Source of the DNA: BS150m-G50 sp964501185 [NCBI: uncultured Bacteroidia bacterium]
GTDB taxonomy: Bacteria > CAIWAD01 > BS150m-G50
NCBI GenBank assembly: GCA_964501185.1
Contig: CAZCRT010000008.1
Coordinates: 22,688 to 86,687, forward strand
Direction of reading: 5' to 3'
Length of the DNA stretch: 64,000 nt
This document shows positions 1 through 9,792 of this stretch, piece by piece (position 1 is the stretch's first letter; every line of letters begins with the position of its first letter). The translations under genes and the position numbers were made by a program. The notes beneath the pieces were generated by a model that ran no database searches, had not been told where the DNA came from, and worked only from the letters and a program-made list of their open reading frames with translations.

Positions 1-1
1 C

Positions 2-580
2 TGGTTGATCGATCCCGGTGGGGATCCTCAAATCGTGATTTCCCGCCTGCAGGATATGGGTTTAACACCGGATGGGATTTTACTCACCCACGGTCATCTG
101 GATCACATTATGGGTGTTGCCGCTCTGAAGGATAGCTGGCCTGACCTGCAGGTAGTATTCCCGGAGGAAGACCTGCAACTCTATCAAAATCTGCCTGAAC
201 AGGCCGGCAGGTTCGGGATAAAAGCAAGTGAACTTCAAGCGCCGGACAGACTTCTGAAAGGGGCGGAGGTGATTGCTGCAGAGCCATTGCACATTCGTTC
301 TTTACCGACACCGGGTCATTCACCTGGCAGCACGGTTTTTGGAATTGCCGGGGCTGGAGTAGCGGAAGTGATTTTTGCCGGAGACACTCTGTTCCGTGAA
401 TCGATCGGACGGACAGATCTCTGGGGTGGCAGCTGGGAGCAACTGGAGCAATCCATACGCCGGCAGCTGTATACCCTACCCTCTGAAACAAGGGTATTCC
501 CGGGACATGGCCCTGAAACGACAATCGGCTGGGAACAGCAGCACAATCAGTTCTTCCGCTTGAAAGCGGAAGGCGAATGA
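2..580 (+). CDS. Metallo-beta-lactamase-fold hydrolase, glyoxalase II-like (5' partial)
   Basis: A hydrolase of the glyoxalase II/YcbL-like branch of the metallo-beta-lactamase fold, probably a cytoplasmic thioester hydrolase. The metal-binding THGHLDH motif is at about residues 28-34 of the visible protein. A later PGHSPGS histidine (about 103), the bridging aspartate in FAGDTLF (about 126) and a final histidine in FPGHGPE (about 169) complete the usual dinuclear site. The reading frame is open to the window edge, and the family normally has about 20-25 residues before the LIDPGGD segment, so the true start lies upstream. The TTG at position 5 is unlikely to be the start. The substrate cannot be told from sequence. 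Confidence 0.88.
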   Translation, partial: WLIDPGGDPQIVISRLQDMGLTPDGILLTHGHLDHIMGVAALKDSWPDLQVVFPEEDLQLYQNLPEQAGRFGIKASELQAPDRLLKGAEVIAAEPLHIRSLPTPGHSPGSTVFGIAGAGVAEVIFAGDTLFRESIGRTDLWGGSWEQLEQSIRRQLYTLPSETRVFPGHGPETTIGWEQQHNQFFRLKAEGE

Positions 581-691
581 GCATAAGGGCATATGCTGAC
601 AGGTTGCCCTGTCGTACATGTTGGAGTTACACCCTCGTAATAGAATCTGATCGGACCGGTAGAACCGGACCGTAATAATGACGGAGAGAAA

Positions 692-1063
692 ATGATCGGT
701 GTTAAAGGGATGGAGCTGATCTGGTTTTTTGTAACCGACTGGAAAAGCGCCATGAGCTTCTATCGGGATAATCTGGGACTCAAACTACTGTTTGTGGATG
801 AGGATGAAGGGTGGGCTGAGTTTCAAATCGGTGAATCAGAAACAAAGATGGCCATTAAGCACTGGAAGCTGCAAAGTCCTGCCCCGCGTGGTGGTGGCGG
901 CTGTCCTGTAATTCAGGTTGAAGACCTGGATAAGACAATTACCGGGCTATCCGGAAAAGGTGTCAAGATGGCGGGTGCTATTCAGGAAGTTGAGGGTATG
1001 AAACGGCATTCTACTCTCTATGATCCGGACGGCAATCCAATTCAGCTGACCCAGATCTGGTAG
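692..1063 (+). CDS. VOC (glyoxalase/bleomycin-resistance) family protein
   Basis: A 123-residue single-module protein of the vicinal oxygen chelate superfamily. It shows the typical opening (WFFVTDWKSAMSFYRDNLGL) and the closing DPDGNPIQL strand, so it spans a complete betaalphabetabetabeta pair. Such proteins bind a metal and act on small molecules or confer resistance. The last metal ligand, usually Glu in the final strand, appears as Gln here, so catalysis is uncertain. It starts at an ATG preceded by a purine-rich GGAGAG. The spacer upstream holds a short perfect hairpin (GACAGG, loop TTGC, CCTGTC at 598-613) without a T-run. The substrate is unknown. Confidence 0.8.
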   Translation: MIGVKGMELIWFFVTDWKSAMSFYRDNLGLKLLFVDEDEGWAEFQIGESETKMAIKHWKLQSPAPRGGGGCPVIQVEDLDKTITGLSGKGVKMAGAIQEVEGMKRHSTLYDPDGNPIQLTQIW

Positions 1064-1119
1064 TGGAAAAACAAAATCGACGAAACGCTGTTATCTGAAA
1101 TAAACACAAAGGCGAAATC

Positions 1120-2385
1120 ATGGAAAAAGCCCTCGAGCTTGCCAAACTGGAGCAACTGAAAGTCAGCGAGCTATTTGAGATAGCTAAAGAAATGGGTATG
1201 GAAATTGTAGGTGGTATGGCCAAACAGGATATCATCTTCAAACTACTTGCCCGTCAGACCGAACGCGATGGACTCATCTTCGCTCGCGGCGTGCTGGAAA
1301 TACTCCCGGATGGCTACGGTTTCCTTCGCTCTGAAGCAAGCAGTTACCTGCCGGGTCCGGAAGATATCTATGTATCACCTTCTCAGATACGCCGTTTTGG
1401 ATTGACTGACGGTCATATCGTATCCGGTCAGATTCGCCCTCCAAAGGATAACGAGCGCTTTTTTGCCCTGCTTAAAGTTGAAGCGGTGAATTTCTGTGCT
1501 CCCGAGGAAACCCGCGAGAAAATCATCTTCGACAATCTGACACCTCTTTTCCCGGAAGAGAAATTTCAGCTGGAGCGACAGTCAAGTGAGGTGTCGATGC
1601 GTATTATGGATCTTTTCACACCTATTGGCAAAGGACAGCGCGGTTTGCTGGTAGCGCCTCCACGCACTGGAAAAACTATACTCCTGCAGAAAATAGCTAA
1701 CAGCATTACCACCAATCACCCGGAAACAGTACTGATTATTCTACTGATAGATGAGCGTCCTGAAGAGGTCACAGAAATGGAGCGAACTGTGGACGCTGAG
1801 GTAGTCAGTTCCACTTTCGATGAGAAGCCGGAACGCCATGTTCAGGTGGCAAAGATGGTTCTCAATAAGGCAAAACGGCTGGTGGAGTATGGCCACGATG
1901 TTGTCATTCTTCTGGACAGTATTACCCGTCTGGCACGGGCTCACAATGCTGAGGCACCACATAGCGGGCGTATTCTTTCAGGTGGTGTTGATGCGATGGC
2001 TCTTTACGAACCCAAGAAGTTTTTCGGCGCAGCCCGTAACATTGAAGAGGGTGGCAGCCTGACTATCCTGGCGACAGCACTGGTTGAAACCGGGAGCAGG
2101 ATGGATGAAGTGATTTTTGAAGAGTTCAAGGGTACAGGGAACATGGAACTGGTATTGAACCGGGATCTGGCCGATGCCAGGATTTATCCCGCAATCGATA
2201 TCAATCGTTCCGGAACCCGTAAGGAGGATCTGCTGCTGGACAGAAAGATCCTCAATAATATCTGGATCCTCCGCAATCTCGGATCAGGTAAACGGCCTGA
2301 AGAGAATATCAAGTTCCTTATCGAGAAGATGCGTGAGACAAAGAACAACCTGGAATTCTTTGAAATGATGAAAAGACTGGATTGA
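1120..2385 (+). CDS. rho: Transcription termination factor Rho
   Basis: Hexameric RNA-dependent ATPase/helicase that releases RNA polymerase from transcripts. The 421-residue length is normal. An N-terminal Rho_N helical domain (about 5-50) is followed by the cold-shock-like RNA-binding domain beginning [16 protein letters not shown]. The RecA-type motor has a P-loop variant APPRTGKT (about 178-185), Walker [16 protein letters not shown], and the Q/R-loop segment with [17 protein letters not shown]. Nothing is missing. It sits 56 nt after the VOC gene and upstream of rpmE, and the rho-rpmE order is common in bacteria. Confidence 0.98.
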   Translation: MEKALELAKLEQLKVSELFEIAKEMGMEIVGGMAKQDIIFKLLARQTERDGLIFARGVLEILPDGYGFLRSEASSYLPGPEDIYVSPSQIRRFGLTDGHIVSGQIRPPKDNERFFALLKVEAVNFCAPEETREKIIFDNLTPLFPEEKFQLERQSSEVSMRIMDLFTPIGKGQRGLLVAPPRTGKTILLQKIANSITTNHPETVLIILLIDERPEEVTEMERTVDAEVVSSTFDEKPERHVQVAKMVLNKAKRLVEYGHDVVILLDSITRLARAHNAEAPHSGRILSGGVDAMALYEPKKFFGAARNIEEGGSLTILATALVETGSRMDEVIFEEFKGTGNMELVLNRDLADARIYPAIDINRSGTRKEDLLLDRKILNNIWILRNLGSGKRPEENIKFLIEKMRETKNNLEFFEMMKRLD

Positions 2386-2407
2386 TCCGGACAGGTTGAT
2401 AAGTGAT

Positions 2408-2435
2408 TTGAGTAGTATATTTTATACCATAATAA
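2408..2435 (+). promoter_or_regulatory. Candidate sigma-70 promoter for rpmE
   Basis: TTGAGT (2408-2413), 16 nt, then TAATAA (2430-2435) lies about 72 nt before the rpmE start, in an AT-rich spacer. An overlapping palindrome GTATA-TTT-TATAC (2415-2427) sits between the two boxes and could be an operator. The assignment rests on match to consensus only. Confidence 0.4.
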
Positions 2436-2507
2436 AAAATGCTTGCTAAACAGTTCTGAGATAGATAACATTTATGTCTCGAAAACTGGCTGAAAAAGGA
2501 TAAAACT

Positions 2508-2723
2508 ATGAAGAGCAAAATTCACCCAAAATATGAAATGGCAACAGTATCCTGTGCATGCGGGAATACTTTTCAGGTACGCACGACAAATGGTGACGTC
2601 AAACTTGAAATCTGTTCCGAATGCCATCCCTTCTTTACTGGCAAGCAGAAACTGGTAGATACTGCCGGGCGTGTAGACAAATTCCGCAAGAAGTATGAGA
2701 ATGTGCAGACTGCTAAGAAATGA
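2508..2723 (+). CDS. rpmE: 50S ribosomal protein L31 (zinc-binding type)
   Basis: A 71-residue ribosomal large-subunit protein. Cysteines 16, 18, 36 and 39 (CAC and CSEC) form the zinc ribbon of the C-plus L31 type, and [20 protein letters not shown] is the family signature. A good ribosome-binding site (AAAGGA) precedes the ATG. It is flanked by its own candidate promoter and a strong intrinsic terminator, so it probably forms a single-gene transcription unit. Confidence 0.97.
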   Translation: MKSKIHPKYEMATVSCACGNTFQVRTTNGDVKLEICSECHPFFTGKQKLVDTAGRVDKFRKKYENVQTAKK

Positions 2724-2758
2724 GCAGCTGCAATTCCCCGTTACCAGTATGAATATGA

Positions 2759-2788
2759 AACGGAATCGATCAGGTTCCGTTTTTTTTT
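2759..2788 (+). terminator. Intrinsic terminator after rpmE
   Basis: A perfect 7-bp stem (AACGGAA / TTCCGTT) with a 9-nt loop runs straight into eight or more T residues. Confidence 0.9.
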
Positions 2789-2916
2789 AGCAGATGCAGT
2801 CAATGGACAACCACCGATCCGGAGATATCTTGAGCAGGGTTAGAAAGATATTGCTGATACTACCTCATCTGGTGGCAGGCCACTGGATGCAACGCGCTGA
2901 AGAGGAAAGCGAATCG

Positions 2917-3873
2917 ATGGCTGTCGGTGGGCAGGCAATTCTGGAGGGTGTGATGATGCGCTCCCCGGATGCTATTGCGGCAGCTGTGCGAAGGCCTTCC
3001 GGTGATATCCTGGTTAAGCTGAAACCATATGTCGCTCTTTCAAAGCGGGTACGCCTCTGGCATCCACCACTGCTTCGCGGTATCGCCGCACTCTGGGAAT
3101 CGCTGACAATCGGTATGAGTATTCTCAACTGGAGTGCAGAAGTCGCTTCCGAGGATGACCAGAACAACGGTGAACCAAGAGAGGAAAAATGGTGGGAGAA
3201 GCTGCTTGGTGTGCTGATGATGATTATTGCCTTCGGCCTGGGCCTGGCACTGTTCGTCTATCTTCCCTACCTCGTTTCCGGTTTTCTGAAACCTGATTCC
3301 AGCCCGATCATCTTTCACATTATTGCCGGTGTACTTCGTGTAATGCTCCTGATAGGATATCTCTGGGCAATATCGCTGGCTAAGGACATTCGCCGCCTGT
3401 TCATGTATCACGGTGCCGAGCACAAATCAATTTCTGCGCATGAACAGAAGCAGGAGTTGACTGTTGAGAACGCCAGCAGGCAGTCCCGGTTTCATCCACG
3501 TTGTGGAACCAGCTTCGTACTGATTGTTGCGCTGCTGACCATGGTTGTCTTCATGCTGATCGATGCCCTGATAATCTCACTGGCAGGGGATTACAATTCA
3601 GCTCTGCACCGATTGATCGTACACATCCCATTCATACCCCTGGTGGCTGGATTCTCATTTGAAGTACTTAAGATATCTGCCCGTTATCAGGATAGCTGGC
3701 TGGGCCGACAGGTTGTCAAGCCAGGATTGTGGCTGCAACGTATCACAACCCGCGACCCTGAGTCCAGCATGCTTGAAGTGGCGCTGATTTCACTCACTAC
3801 TTCCCTGACCCACACAGTTGATCCGCAGCAGGCAACTCTCCTGCAGGATTCCGACCAGGAACTCCCGGGTTAG
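2917..3873 (+). CDS. DUF1385 (YqhQ-like) membrane protein
   Basis: An integral membrane protein of the DUF1385 family, related to Bacillus YqhQ; no biochemical role is established. The family's opening motif GGQAILEGVMMR comes right after the chosen ATG, and the conserved MYHGAEHKSISAHE block is present mid-protein. About four hydrophobic spans are visible. The frame is open back to an ATG at 2794, but that lies six nt from the rpmE terminator T-run with no ribosome-binding site. The ATG at 2917 follows GAGGAAAG and matches the family N-terminus; 2830 (TTG) and 2887 (ATG) are alternatives. It precedes prfA, as YqhQ genes often do. Confidence 0.85.
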   Translation: MAVGGQAILEGVMMRSPDAIAAAVRRPSGDILVKLKPYVALSKRVRLWHPPLLRGIAALWESLTIGMSILNWSAEVASEDDQNNGEPREEKWWEKLLGVLMMIIAFGLGLALFVYLPYLVSGFLKPDSSPIIFHIIAGVLRVMLLIGYLWAISLAKDIRRLFMYHGAEHKSISAHEQKQELTVENASRQSRFHPRCGTSFVLIVALLTMVVFMLIDALIISLAGDYNSALHRLIVHIPFIPLVAGFSFEVLKISARYQDSWLGRQVVKPGLWLQRITTRDPESSMLEVALISLTTSLTHTVDPQQATLLQDSDQELPG

Positions 3874-3933
3874 CTGGACCGTATTGACTGCGACTTAATG
3901 CAAAACCCCCCTTTATTAGCGGAGAAACCGCAT

Positions 3934-5007
3934 ATGGATATCAGAAACAAACTGGAAGCTATTACCACCCAGTACGAGGAACTCACGGAGCAGCTTTCGC
4001 AACCGGGCGTCACAGCTGATAACAGAGAATTTGCCCGTATCAGTAGAGAACACGGGCGCCTCGGTGCGATCGTTGCACATTTTCAACAGTGGCAGGAACT
4101 GGAACGGGAGCTGAATGATGCCCGGGAGTTGCTGCAGGGCGAAGATGATAGTGAAATGCTGGAGCTGACCCGTGAGGAGATTTCCCTGCTGGAGGAAAAG
4201 GCACTTCAGATTGAAAAAGAGCTGAAAGAGTTGCTGGTCCCACCAGACCCGGATGATTCCCGCAATGTCATACTTGAAATCCGCGCCGGTACCGGAGGAG
4301 ACGAAGCTGCCCTCTTTGCCGGTGATCTCTACCGGATGTATTCCCGTCTGGCGGAGAATCACAACTGGAAGGTCGAGACGATGTCTGTTAATGCACAGGG
4401 CATCGGGGGGTTCAAGGAGATTGTATTCGGTGTGCGTGGCAAAGATGTTTTTGGCAAGCTCAAGTATGAGGCTGGTGTACACCGTGTGCAGCGTGTGCCA
4501 CAAACAGAATCACAGGGACGGGTACACACTTCTGCAGCGACTGTAGCAGTATTGCCGGAGGCTGACGAAGTAGAGATTAATATAGATCCCACCGAATTAC
4601 GCATCGACGTCTATCGTGCAACAGGTCATGGTGGCCAGTCGGTTAACACAACTGATTCTGCTGTCCGCATTACTCATCTCCCTACAAATCTTGTAGTAAC
4701 ATGCCAGGATGAGAAATCACAGCATAAGAATAAGGCAAAGGCGATGAAAGTTCTGGTGTCGCGACTCTATGAGAAGCGAAAAGCTGAAGAGCTGGAGAAA
4801 CGATCCGCTGCCCGCAGGTCGCAGGTGCTCACCGGAGACCGCAGTGCCAAGATTCGCACCTACAATTATCCTCAGGGAAGGGTAACCGATCACCGTATTA
4901 ACCTGACTCTCTACCGGCTGCAGGAAGTGCTGTTGGGTGACCTGGAAGAGATCATAACCGCTTTGCGTCAGGCTGATAATCTGGAAAAACTGCAGAATGA
5001 AGGTTGA
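3934..5007 (+). CDS. prfA: Peptide chain release factor 1
   Basis: Recognises UAA and UAG stop codons and triggers release of the nascent chain. The 357-residue protein has the GGQ catalytic motif in TGHGGQSVN and the codon-reading PxT tripeptide, here PQT within RVPQTESQGR, in the RF1-type context. Starting at 3934 (GGAGA eight nt upstream) gives the normal length; an ATG at 3898 would add 12 unrelated residues. The 3' end overlaps prmC by 11 nt. PrmC methylates the GGQ glutamine, so the two are translationally coupled enzyme and substrate. Confidence 0.97.
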   Translation: MDIRNKLEAITTQYEELTEQLSQPGVTADNREFARISREHGRLGAIVAHFQQWQELERELNDARELLQGEDDSEMLELTREEISLLEEKALQIEKELKELLVPPDPDDSRNVILEIRAGTGGDEAALFAGDLYRMYSRLAENHNWKVETMSVNAQGIGGFKEIVFGVRGKDVFGKLKYEAGVHRVQRVPQTESQGRVHTSAATVAVLPEADEVEINIDPTELRIDVYRATGHGGQSVNTTDSAVRITHLPTNLVVTCQDEKSQHKNKAKAMKVLVSRLYEKRKAEELEKRSAARRSQVLTGDRSAKIRTYNYPQGRVTDHRINLTLYRLQEVLLGDLEEIITALRQADNLEKLQNEG

Positions 5008-5872
5008 TACCGGTTCCCGGCAGTGGACAGTTCTGGAACTGCTCAAAGTCACGGAGACATACCTTTCGCAGAAGAAGGTGGAATCCCCGCGCATTGCTGC
5101 GGAGTTACTGCTGGGGCATCTGCTTGGACTGAAACGGATCGAGTTGTATGTGGAGTATGATCGACCTGTGAAGCTGGAGGAAAAAGCAAAACTGCGTGAA
5201 TATGTCAGTCGTGCCGCACAGCATGAACCACTGCAGTACATTACCGGTGAAACCGACTTCTACGATTTTGCTCTGGCTGTTGCGCCCGGTGTATTGATAC
5301 CACGTCCAGAGACGGAAGGCCTGGTTGAGCTGGTTCTGCAGGAGCTCAAATCTGAGACACCCCGCCGTCTTCTGGATCTGGGGACAGGTTCTGGCTGTAT
5401 CGCGATCGCACTGGCTCGTCACCTGCCGGAAACCACCAGGATAACTGCTCTTGATAATTCTGTACAGGCTATAGCACAGGCGGAGCAAAATATTAAAACA
5501 CACAGGCTGCAGAACCGTATCGAGCTGCTGACAGGCTCTGCTTTTGAACTGCCTGAGAATGAGTCCTGGGATGTTATCGTCAGTAATCCGCCCTACATTG
5601 CAGAAGAGGAACGTGATACATTACCGGAAAATGTGTTGAGATATGAGCCGGAAACAGCACTGTTTGATGGTGGTGACGGGCTGGCCTTCTACCGGTTATT
5701 GAGTGAAAAACCTCCACTGCAGGATGATGGCGCAGTATTCTGCGAACTACCGGCCCCTGCGGCTGAAAGGGTGGCGGAACTCTTCAGGCACAACTTTAAT
5801 CAGGTAACATTTAAAGCGGATCTGGCCGGCCGTACCCGGTACCTGATCGCGCGTGAGCGGTTGGATCGATAA
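4997..5872 (+). CDS. prmC: Release factor glutamine N5-methyltransferase
   Basis: S-adenosylmethionine-dependent enzyme that methylates the GGQ glutamine of release factors. The 291-residue protein has an N-terminal helical release-factor-binding domain, the SAM-binding LLDLGTGSGCIAIAL motif (about 124-138) and the catalytic NPPY tetrad at about 197-200. The start lies inside the prfA tail and the overlap fixes it. A GTGATACA octamer lies in the coding sequence at 5613. Confidence 0.96.
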   Translation: MKVDTGSRQWTVLELLKVTETYLSQKKVESPRIAAELLLGHLLGLKRIELYVEYDRPVKLEEKAKLREYVSRAAQHEPLQYITGETDFYDFALAVAPGVLIPRPETEGLVELVLQELKSETPRRLLDLGTGSGCIAIALARHLPETTRITALDNSVQAIAQAEQNIKTHRLQNRIELLTGSAFELPENESWDVIVSNPPYIAEEERDTLPENVLRYEPETALFDGGDGLAFYRLLSEKPPLQDDGAVFCELPAPAAERVAELFRHNFNQVTFKADLAGRTRYLIARERLDR

Positions 5873-5892
5873 TCTTGAAACAGGATAAAATA

Positions 5893-8295
5893 ATGAGTGA
5901 TAGATCGAGCAGTAATCTTCCGCGAAGCAGCGATCACCTGCAGAAGGAGATTGTCCGGATGATTACTGCCGCAGGCAAGTTGCGCACCAGAGAACTGTAC
6001 AATCGCCTCGGGCGGCCGGGTGAGTACGATGATTTCAAGAATCTGCTTAACAGAATGCTCAAAAAGAGGGTGTTAAGGCTTGCTGCCAAACGCACCTGGT
6101 GTCTGCCGCAGGCTGAACCTGATACTACTGACGGGAAGCAGCAGAAACAGGAAGGTATTACGGGCACTCTCCATCTTAACAGTGGTGGTAATGCATTCAT
6201 AATGCTTGAGAACGGTGTGGAACGCCTGTTCATCAGACGTGCCGATCTGGCCGGTGCAGTACAGGGAGACACCGTTCAGGTAAGCATGCACAATTCTCAG
6301 CAGCGTGGCAGGAGTGAGGGCAAAATCCTGAAGATCCTGCAGCGTGGCATGAAGCAGCTGGTAGGGCGCATCGAGCGTTATGGCAGGCGCTTTGTTCTCA
6401 TCCCCATGGGTGTTCCACTTGCTGATACGGTGTTTGTGCGTCACTCCCAACTGGCGCTGGAAGAGGGAATGCATGTCCTGGTACAGCTGATCTATCAGGA
6501 TTCACCAAAGGGTAGAACCAGGCTGGAAGCAGATGTAATACGTACCTATGCGGAAGCCTCCCGTGCCGAGCTTCTGCAGGAGGCTGTTCGCTGCAGCTAT
6601 CTGTTGCAGGCGGATTTTTCCGAAACCGTACTTGATGAAGCAGAGCAGCTGGATGATCGCGTGCTGCTGCAGAAAAGGCGCGACCTGCGGGAGTGGACGA
6701 TTTTCACAATTGATCCGCATGATGCCCGGGATTATGATGATGCGGTCTCGCTGGAACCGTTGCCGGAGGGCGGTTTTCGACTTGGTGTGCATATTGCCGA
6801 TGTATCACATTATGTCAAGCCGGGCACTGAATTAGACCGGGAAGCCTGGCAACGCGGGACCTCCACTTATCTGGTCGGCGAGGTGATCCCGATGTTGCCA
6901 CACCGTCTCAGTACAGACCTGTGCAGTCTGCGGGAGAGCGAAGACCGTAATGCAATGAGTTGCGTGATTGATTATGACGAGCGTGGCAGGAAACGTCATT
7001 ATGAGATATTCCCCAGTGTGATACGCAGTTGTAAACGCCACACATATCAGGAAGTGCAGTCATTACTGGAGCGGCTTCCCCGTCGCCGCAAGCAGGGGTT
7101 TAATCCCGAACAGGAATACAGTGATCCGATTGAGCGGTCACTCTACTACATGAACTTCCTCTTTCGTAAACTGCTGAAGCAACGTCAGAAGGCTGGTAGC
7201 CTGGACTTCAGCTCTCCTGAACCACGCTTTGAGCTGGATAGTGGGGGCATGCCGGTAGCTGTTAAGGCAATACATCAGCTGGACAGCCACCGCCTGATTG
7301 AAGAATTCATGCTTGCGGCCAACCGGGTTGTCGCTGAGCATCTGCAAAAAGCCGGAGTGCCTGCTGTTTACAGGGTTCATGACGCGCCGATCGGGGAAAA
7401 ACTCAGCAAGTTTACAGAGTTCATGCAACACCTCGGAATTGTCCTTGATCCGGGAGCACTGCAGGAGGTAACCACCTGGCAGCGCGTATTGCAAGATTTC
7501 AGCGGTTCGGACACCGGGTTGGTTTTACAGCAGGTTGTGCTGCGCAGCATGATGAAAGCTGGTTACACTACTGAAAACAGAGGGCACTTCGGACTCGCCT
7601 TTGAAACATATACACATTTTACATCACCGATTCGTCGCTACCCTGATCTGCTGGTACACAGAATTCTCAAGAAGCTGGCCAAAGGCGATACAATCCCTGA
7701 ACCGGAGTTGAAAAAGGCTGCCCGTAACTCCTCCATGCGTGAGATCAATGCCATGGAAGCGGAGCGGGAATCAACCAAGATCAAGCAGATGCTCTTTCTC
7801 GAAAACAGAATCGGTGAACGTTTCCGGGGTGTTATCCGGGGAGTTGAGCGTTTCGGCCTTTTCGTCGAGTTAGCCGACATTCTGGCTGACGGGCTGGTGC
7901 CGGTGGCAGCTTTAGAAGATGATTACTATGTTTATGATGAAAAAGAGTGGACACTGACCGGACGCCGTAGTGGTGTTCGTTATGCAATCGGGCAGCCACT
8001 GTCAGTTGAGGTGACCCGCTGCAGTGTTGATGAACGCAAACTGGATCTGAAAATAGTCGAATCGCTGCAACCGATCCGTTATCATGATAGCATTCGCAGC
8101 GTTGAGACCAGCGCAAATGATCATGGCAAACCCGGAGTGCACAGAAGAACTGCTGCCAAAGGAAAGTCATCTTCAAGAAAAAAGAGATCATCCGGGGGTA
8201 AGAAACCACGCACCACAGGCAGCCGACAGAAGCATGGAGCATTTACCGAAAAAAAGAAAAGCAGACCTGGAAGTACAACCGGTAAAAAGAGGTAA
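5893..8295 (+). CDS. rnr: Ribonuclease R
   Basis: Processive 3'-5' exoribonuclease that degrades structured RNA and works with tmRNA-tagged message. The 800-residue protein has an N-terminal winged-helix domain (about 20-80), two cold-shock domains, the RNB catalytic domain with the metal-binding cluster DPHDARDYDDA (about 274-284), a C-terminal S1 domain (GVIRGVERFGLFVEL), and a Lys/Arg/Ser-rich tail. The ATG at 5893 is preceded by AGGA; a TTG at 5875 is an alternative. It starts 20 nt after prmC. The lysine-rich tail is usual for the family. Confidence 0.96.
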   Translation: MSDRSSSNLPRSSDHLQKEIVRMITAAGKLRTRELYNRLGRPGEYDDFKNLLNRMLKKRVLRLAAKRTWCLPQAEPDTTDGKQQKQEGITGTLHLNSGGNAFIMLENGVERLFIRRADLAGAVQGDTVQVSMHNSQQRGRSEGKILKILQRGMKQLVGRIERYGRRFVLIPMGVPLADTVFVRHSQLALEEGMHVLVQLIYQDSPKGRTRLEADVIRTYAEASRAELLQEAVRCSYLLQADFSETVLDEAEQLDDRVLLQKRRDLREWTIFTIDPHDARDYDDAVSLEPLPEGGFRLGVHIADVSHYVKPGTELDREAWQRGTSTYLVGEVIPMLPHRLSTDLCSLRESEDRNAMSCVIDYDERGRKRHYEIFPSVIRSCKRHTYQEVQSLLERLPRRRKQGFNPEQEYSDPIERSLYYMNFLFRKLLKQRQKAGSLDFSSPEPRFELDSGGMPVAVKAIHQLDSHRLIEEFMLAANRVVAEHLQKAGVPAVYRVHDAPIGEKLSKFTEFMQHLGIVLDPGALQEVTTWQRVLQDFSGSDTGLVLQQVVLRSMMKAGYTTENRGHFGLAFETYTHFTSPIRRYPDLLVHRILKKLAKGDTIPEPELKKAARNSSMREINAMEAERESTKIKQMLFLENRIGERFRGVIRGVERFGLFVELADILADGLVPVAALEDDYYVYDEKEWTLTGRRSGVRYAIGQPLSVEVTRCSVDERKLDLKIVESLQPIRYHDSIRSVETSANDHGKPGVHRRTAAKGKSSSRKKRSSGGKKPRTTGSRQKHGAFTEKKKSRPGSTTGKKR

Positions 8296-8302
8296 TGAAA
8301 GC

Positions 8303-9124
8303 ATGACATTCAAAGAGAAGCTGTGTGATACAATTGAGCAGCAGCAGAGTAATCTCTGTGTAGGTCTTGATCCTGACCAGGAGCGGTTTCCGCAATTTCT
8401 GAACGATTACGATGACCCCGTACAGGCCTTTCTTAAAATGGTGATAGAGGCTACCGGTGACCTGGCATGTGCCTTTAAACCGAACTTCGCATTCTTCGAA
8501 GCGCTGGGAGAACGGGGATGGGGGCTGCTCCGTGAAGCAGTTCAGATTATACCGGAGCGGGTAGTAACTATCGCTGATGCCAAGCGGGGTGATATCGGGA
8601 ACACTGCAAAAGCTTATGCTCGTGCTATCTTTGACGATCTGCAATTCGACTCCACCACTCTGAATCCATTGATGGGATACGATGCTCTGGAACCATTTCT
8701 GGACTATCCCGGCAAGGGAATATTCGCTCTGGTACTCACATCCAACCCCGGGGCTGCAGACTTCCAGATGTTGGAGACACCTGACGGGCCGCTTTATCAG
8801 CAGATCTTGCGTAAGCTGTGCGAGTGGGATAAGCAGGGGAGCATAGGTGCAGTTGTAGGGGCTACCCGTCCTGAGATGTTGCAGGATATCAGAAGTATTG
8901 CACCCGGGATGCCATTGCTGTTGCCAGGTATCGGCAGCCAGGGGGGCGACCTGGAAGCAACCATTGCCAATGCAGCTCCCACAGCGGACTCTCCATTTCT
9001 GGTAAATGTATCACGTGGTATTCTCTATCCGGACGGTAATCCCGCTACCACTGATGACTTCCAGAAGTTAGTACGTGAACAGGCGCTGCATTATCGCGAC
9101 AGTATAAACCAATGTCCCAGGTAG
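8303..9124 (+). CDS. pyrF: Orotidine 5'-phosphate decarboxylase (type 2)
   Basis: Last step of de novo UMP synthesis: OMP to UMP and CO2. The 273-residue length and the motifs GLDPDQERFP, FKPNFAFFE and ADAKRGDIGNTA identify the type 2 subfamily; the DAKRGD lysine and aspartate are the catalytic pair. The frame is open back to 8084 inside rnr, but the ATG at 8303 with GAGGT upstream gives the family's normal N-terminus. It is grouped with pyrE one gene downstream. A GTGATACA octamer encodes residues 8-10. Confidence 0.96.
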   Translation: MTFKEKLCDTIEQQQSNLCVGLDPDQERFPQFLNDYDDPVQAFLKMVIEATGDLACAFKPNFAFFEALGERGWGLLREAVQIIPERVVTIADAKRGDIGNTAKAYARAIFDDLQFDSTTLNPLMGYDALEPFLDYPGKGIFALVLTSNPGAADFQMLETPDGPLYQQILRKLCEWDKQGSIGAVVGATRPEMLQDIRSIAPGMPLLLPGIGSQGGDLEATIANAAPTADSPFLVNVSRGILYPDGNPATTDDFQKLVREQALHYRDSINQCPR

Positions 9125-9128
9125 CCAG

Positions 9129-9791
9129 ATGAGTGACGACCGCCTGCAACTGCATGAAGAAATAAGCCTTTCCATCAGGCGGGAAGAGGAGCGTGTACGT
9201 CTGCGAACCAGGGTTATCGGATCAGAAGATGATAGTTTCTCTACCGGCCTGACAGATGTACCTGTTGCCAGTATGAAGTTGATCAGGCCTGGGGATGAGG
9301 TCCATGGTACTGTAACCCGCAGGGATGCGCTCTATCATTTCAAAACAACAATTATCGAGATAGTTCAAAATGTGCCACAACCTTCAGTAGTGTTTCATCA
9401 GCCGGTGAGTATCTGGCGTGAACAGAGACGGCAGTTCTTTCGAGCGGATCAGAAATTACCGGTATCAGTATTGCTGGAGTATTACGACAGCAAACGGCAT
9501 ATCCATTATAGTGCGCTTGACGGGGATATTATCAACATCAGTGCCGGTGGTCTGCTGATAACGGTGACCATTACTGAGGATGCTACTCTTGAAGAGGGAA
9601 CACATGCACTGGTAGCTTTCACCCACGGAACACACTGTTTCAGGGATTTGCCTGGAAGGATTATCCGGGTTAAGGAATCGCATGATAGACAGACGTTTGC
9701 TATGATATTTATAGATCCAGACCAGGATACGCAGAACAAAATCACACGCCTGAACATTGACTATGAACGCAGGCACCTGAAAGGAGAATAG
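9129..9791 (+). CDS. PilZ domain protein with YcgR-like N-terminal domain
   Basis: A 220-residue cyclic di-GMP receptor. The N-terminal half is a YcgR-type beta domain. The C-terminal PilZ domain has both ligand motifs: RQFFR (R101-R105) and NISAGG (N136, S138, G141). Proteins of this architecture act as flagellar brakes when c-di-GMP is high, which fits the flagellar genes at 40-46 kb. The setting is unusual: it lies between pyrF (4-nt gap) and pyrE (1-nt gap), so it should be co-transcribed with pyrimidine genes. Confidence 0.88.
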   Translation: MSDDRLQLHEEISLSIRREEERVRLRTRVIGSEDDSFSTGLTDVPVASMKLIRPGDEVHGTVTRRDALYHFKTTIIEIVQNVPQPSVVFHQPVSIWREQRRQFFRADQKLPVSVLLEYYDSKRHIHYSALDGDIINISAGGLLITVTITEDATLEEGTHALVAFTHGTHCFRDLPGRIIRVKESHDRQTFAMIFIDPDQDTQNKITRLNIDYERRHLKGE

Positions 9792-9792
9792 A

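Noticed and set aside
598-613. Hairpin GACAGG-TTGC-CCTGTC as a terminator of the first gene
   Set aside because: The stem is perfect but short and has no following T-run, so termination is not supported.
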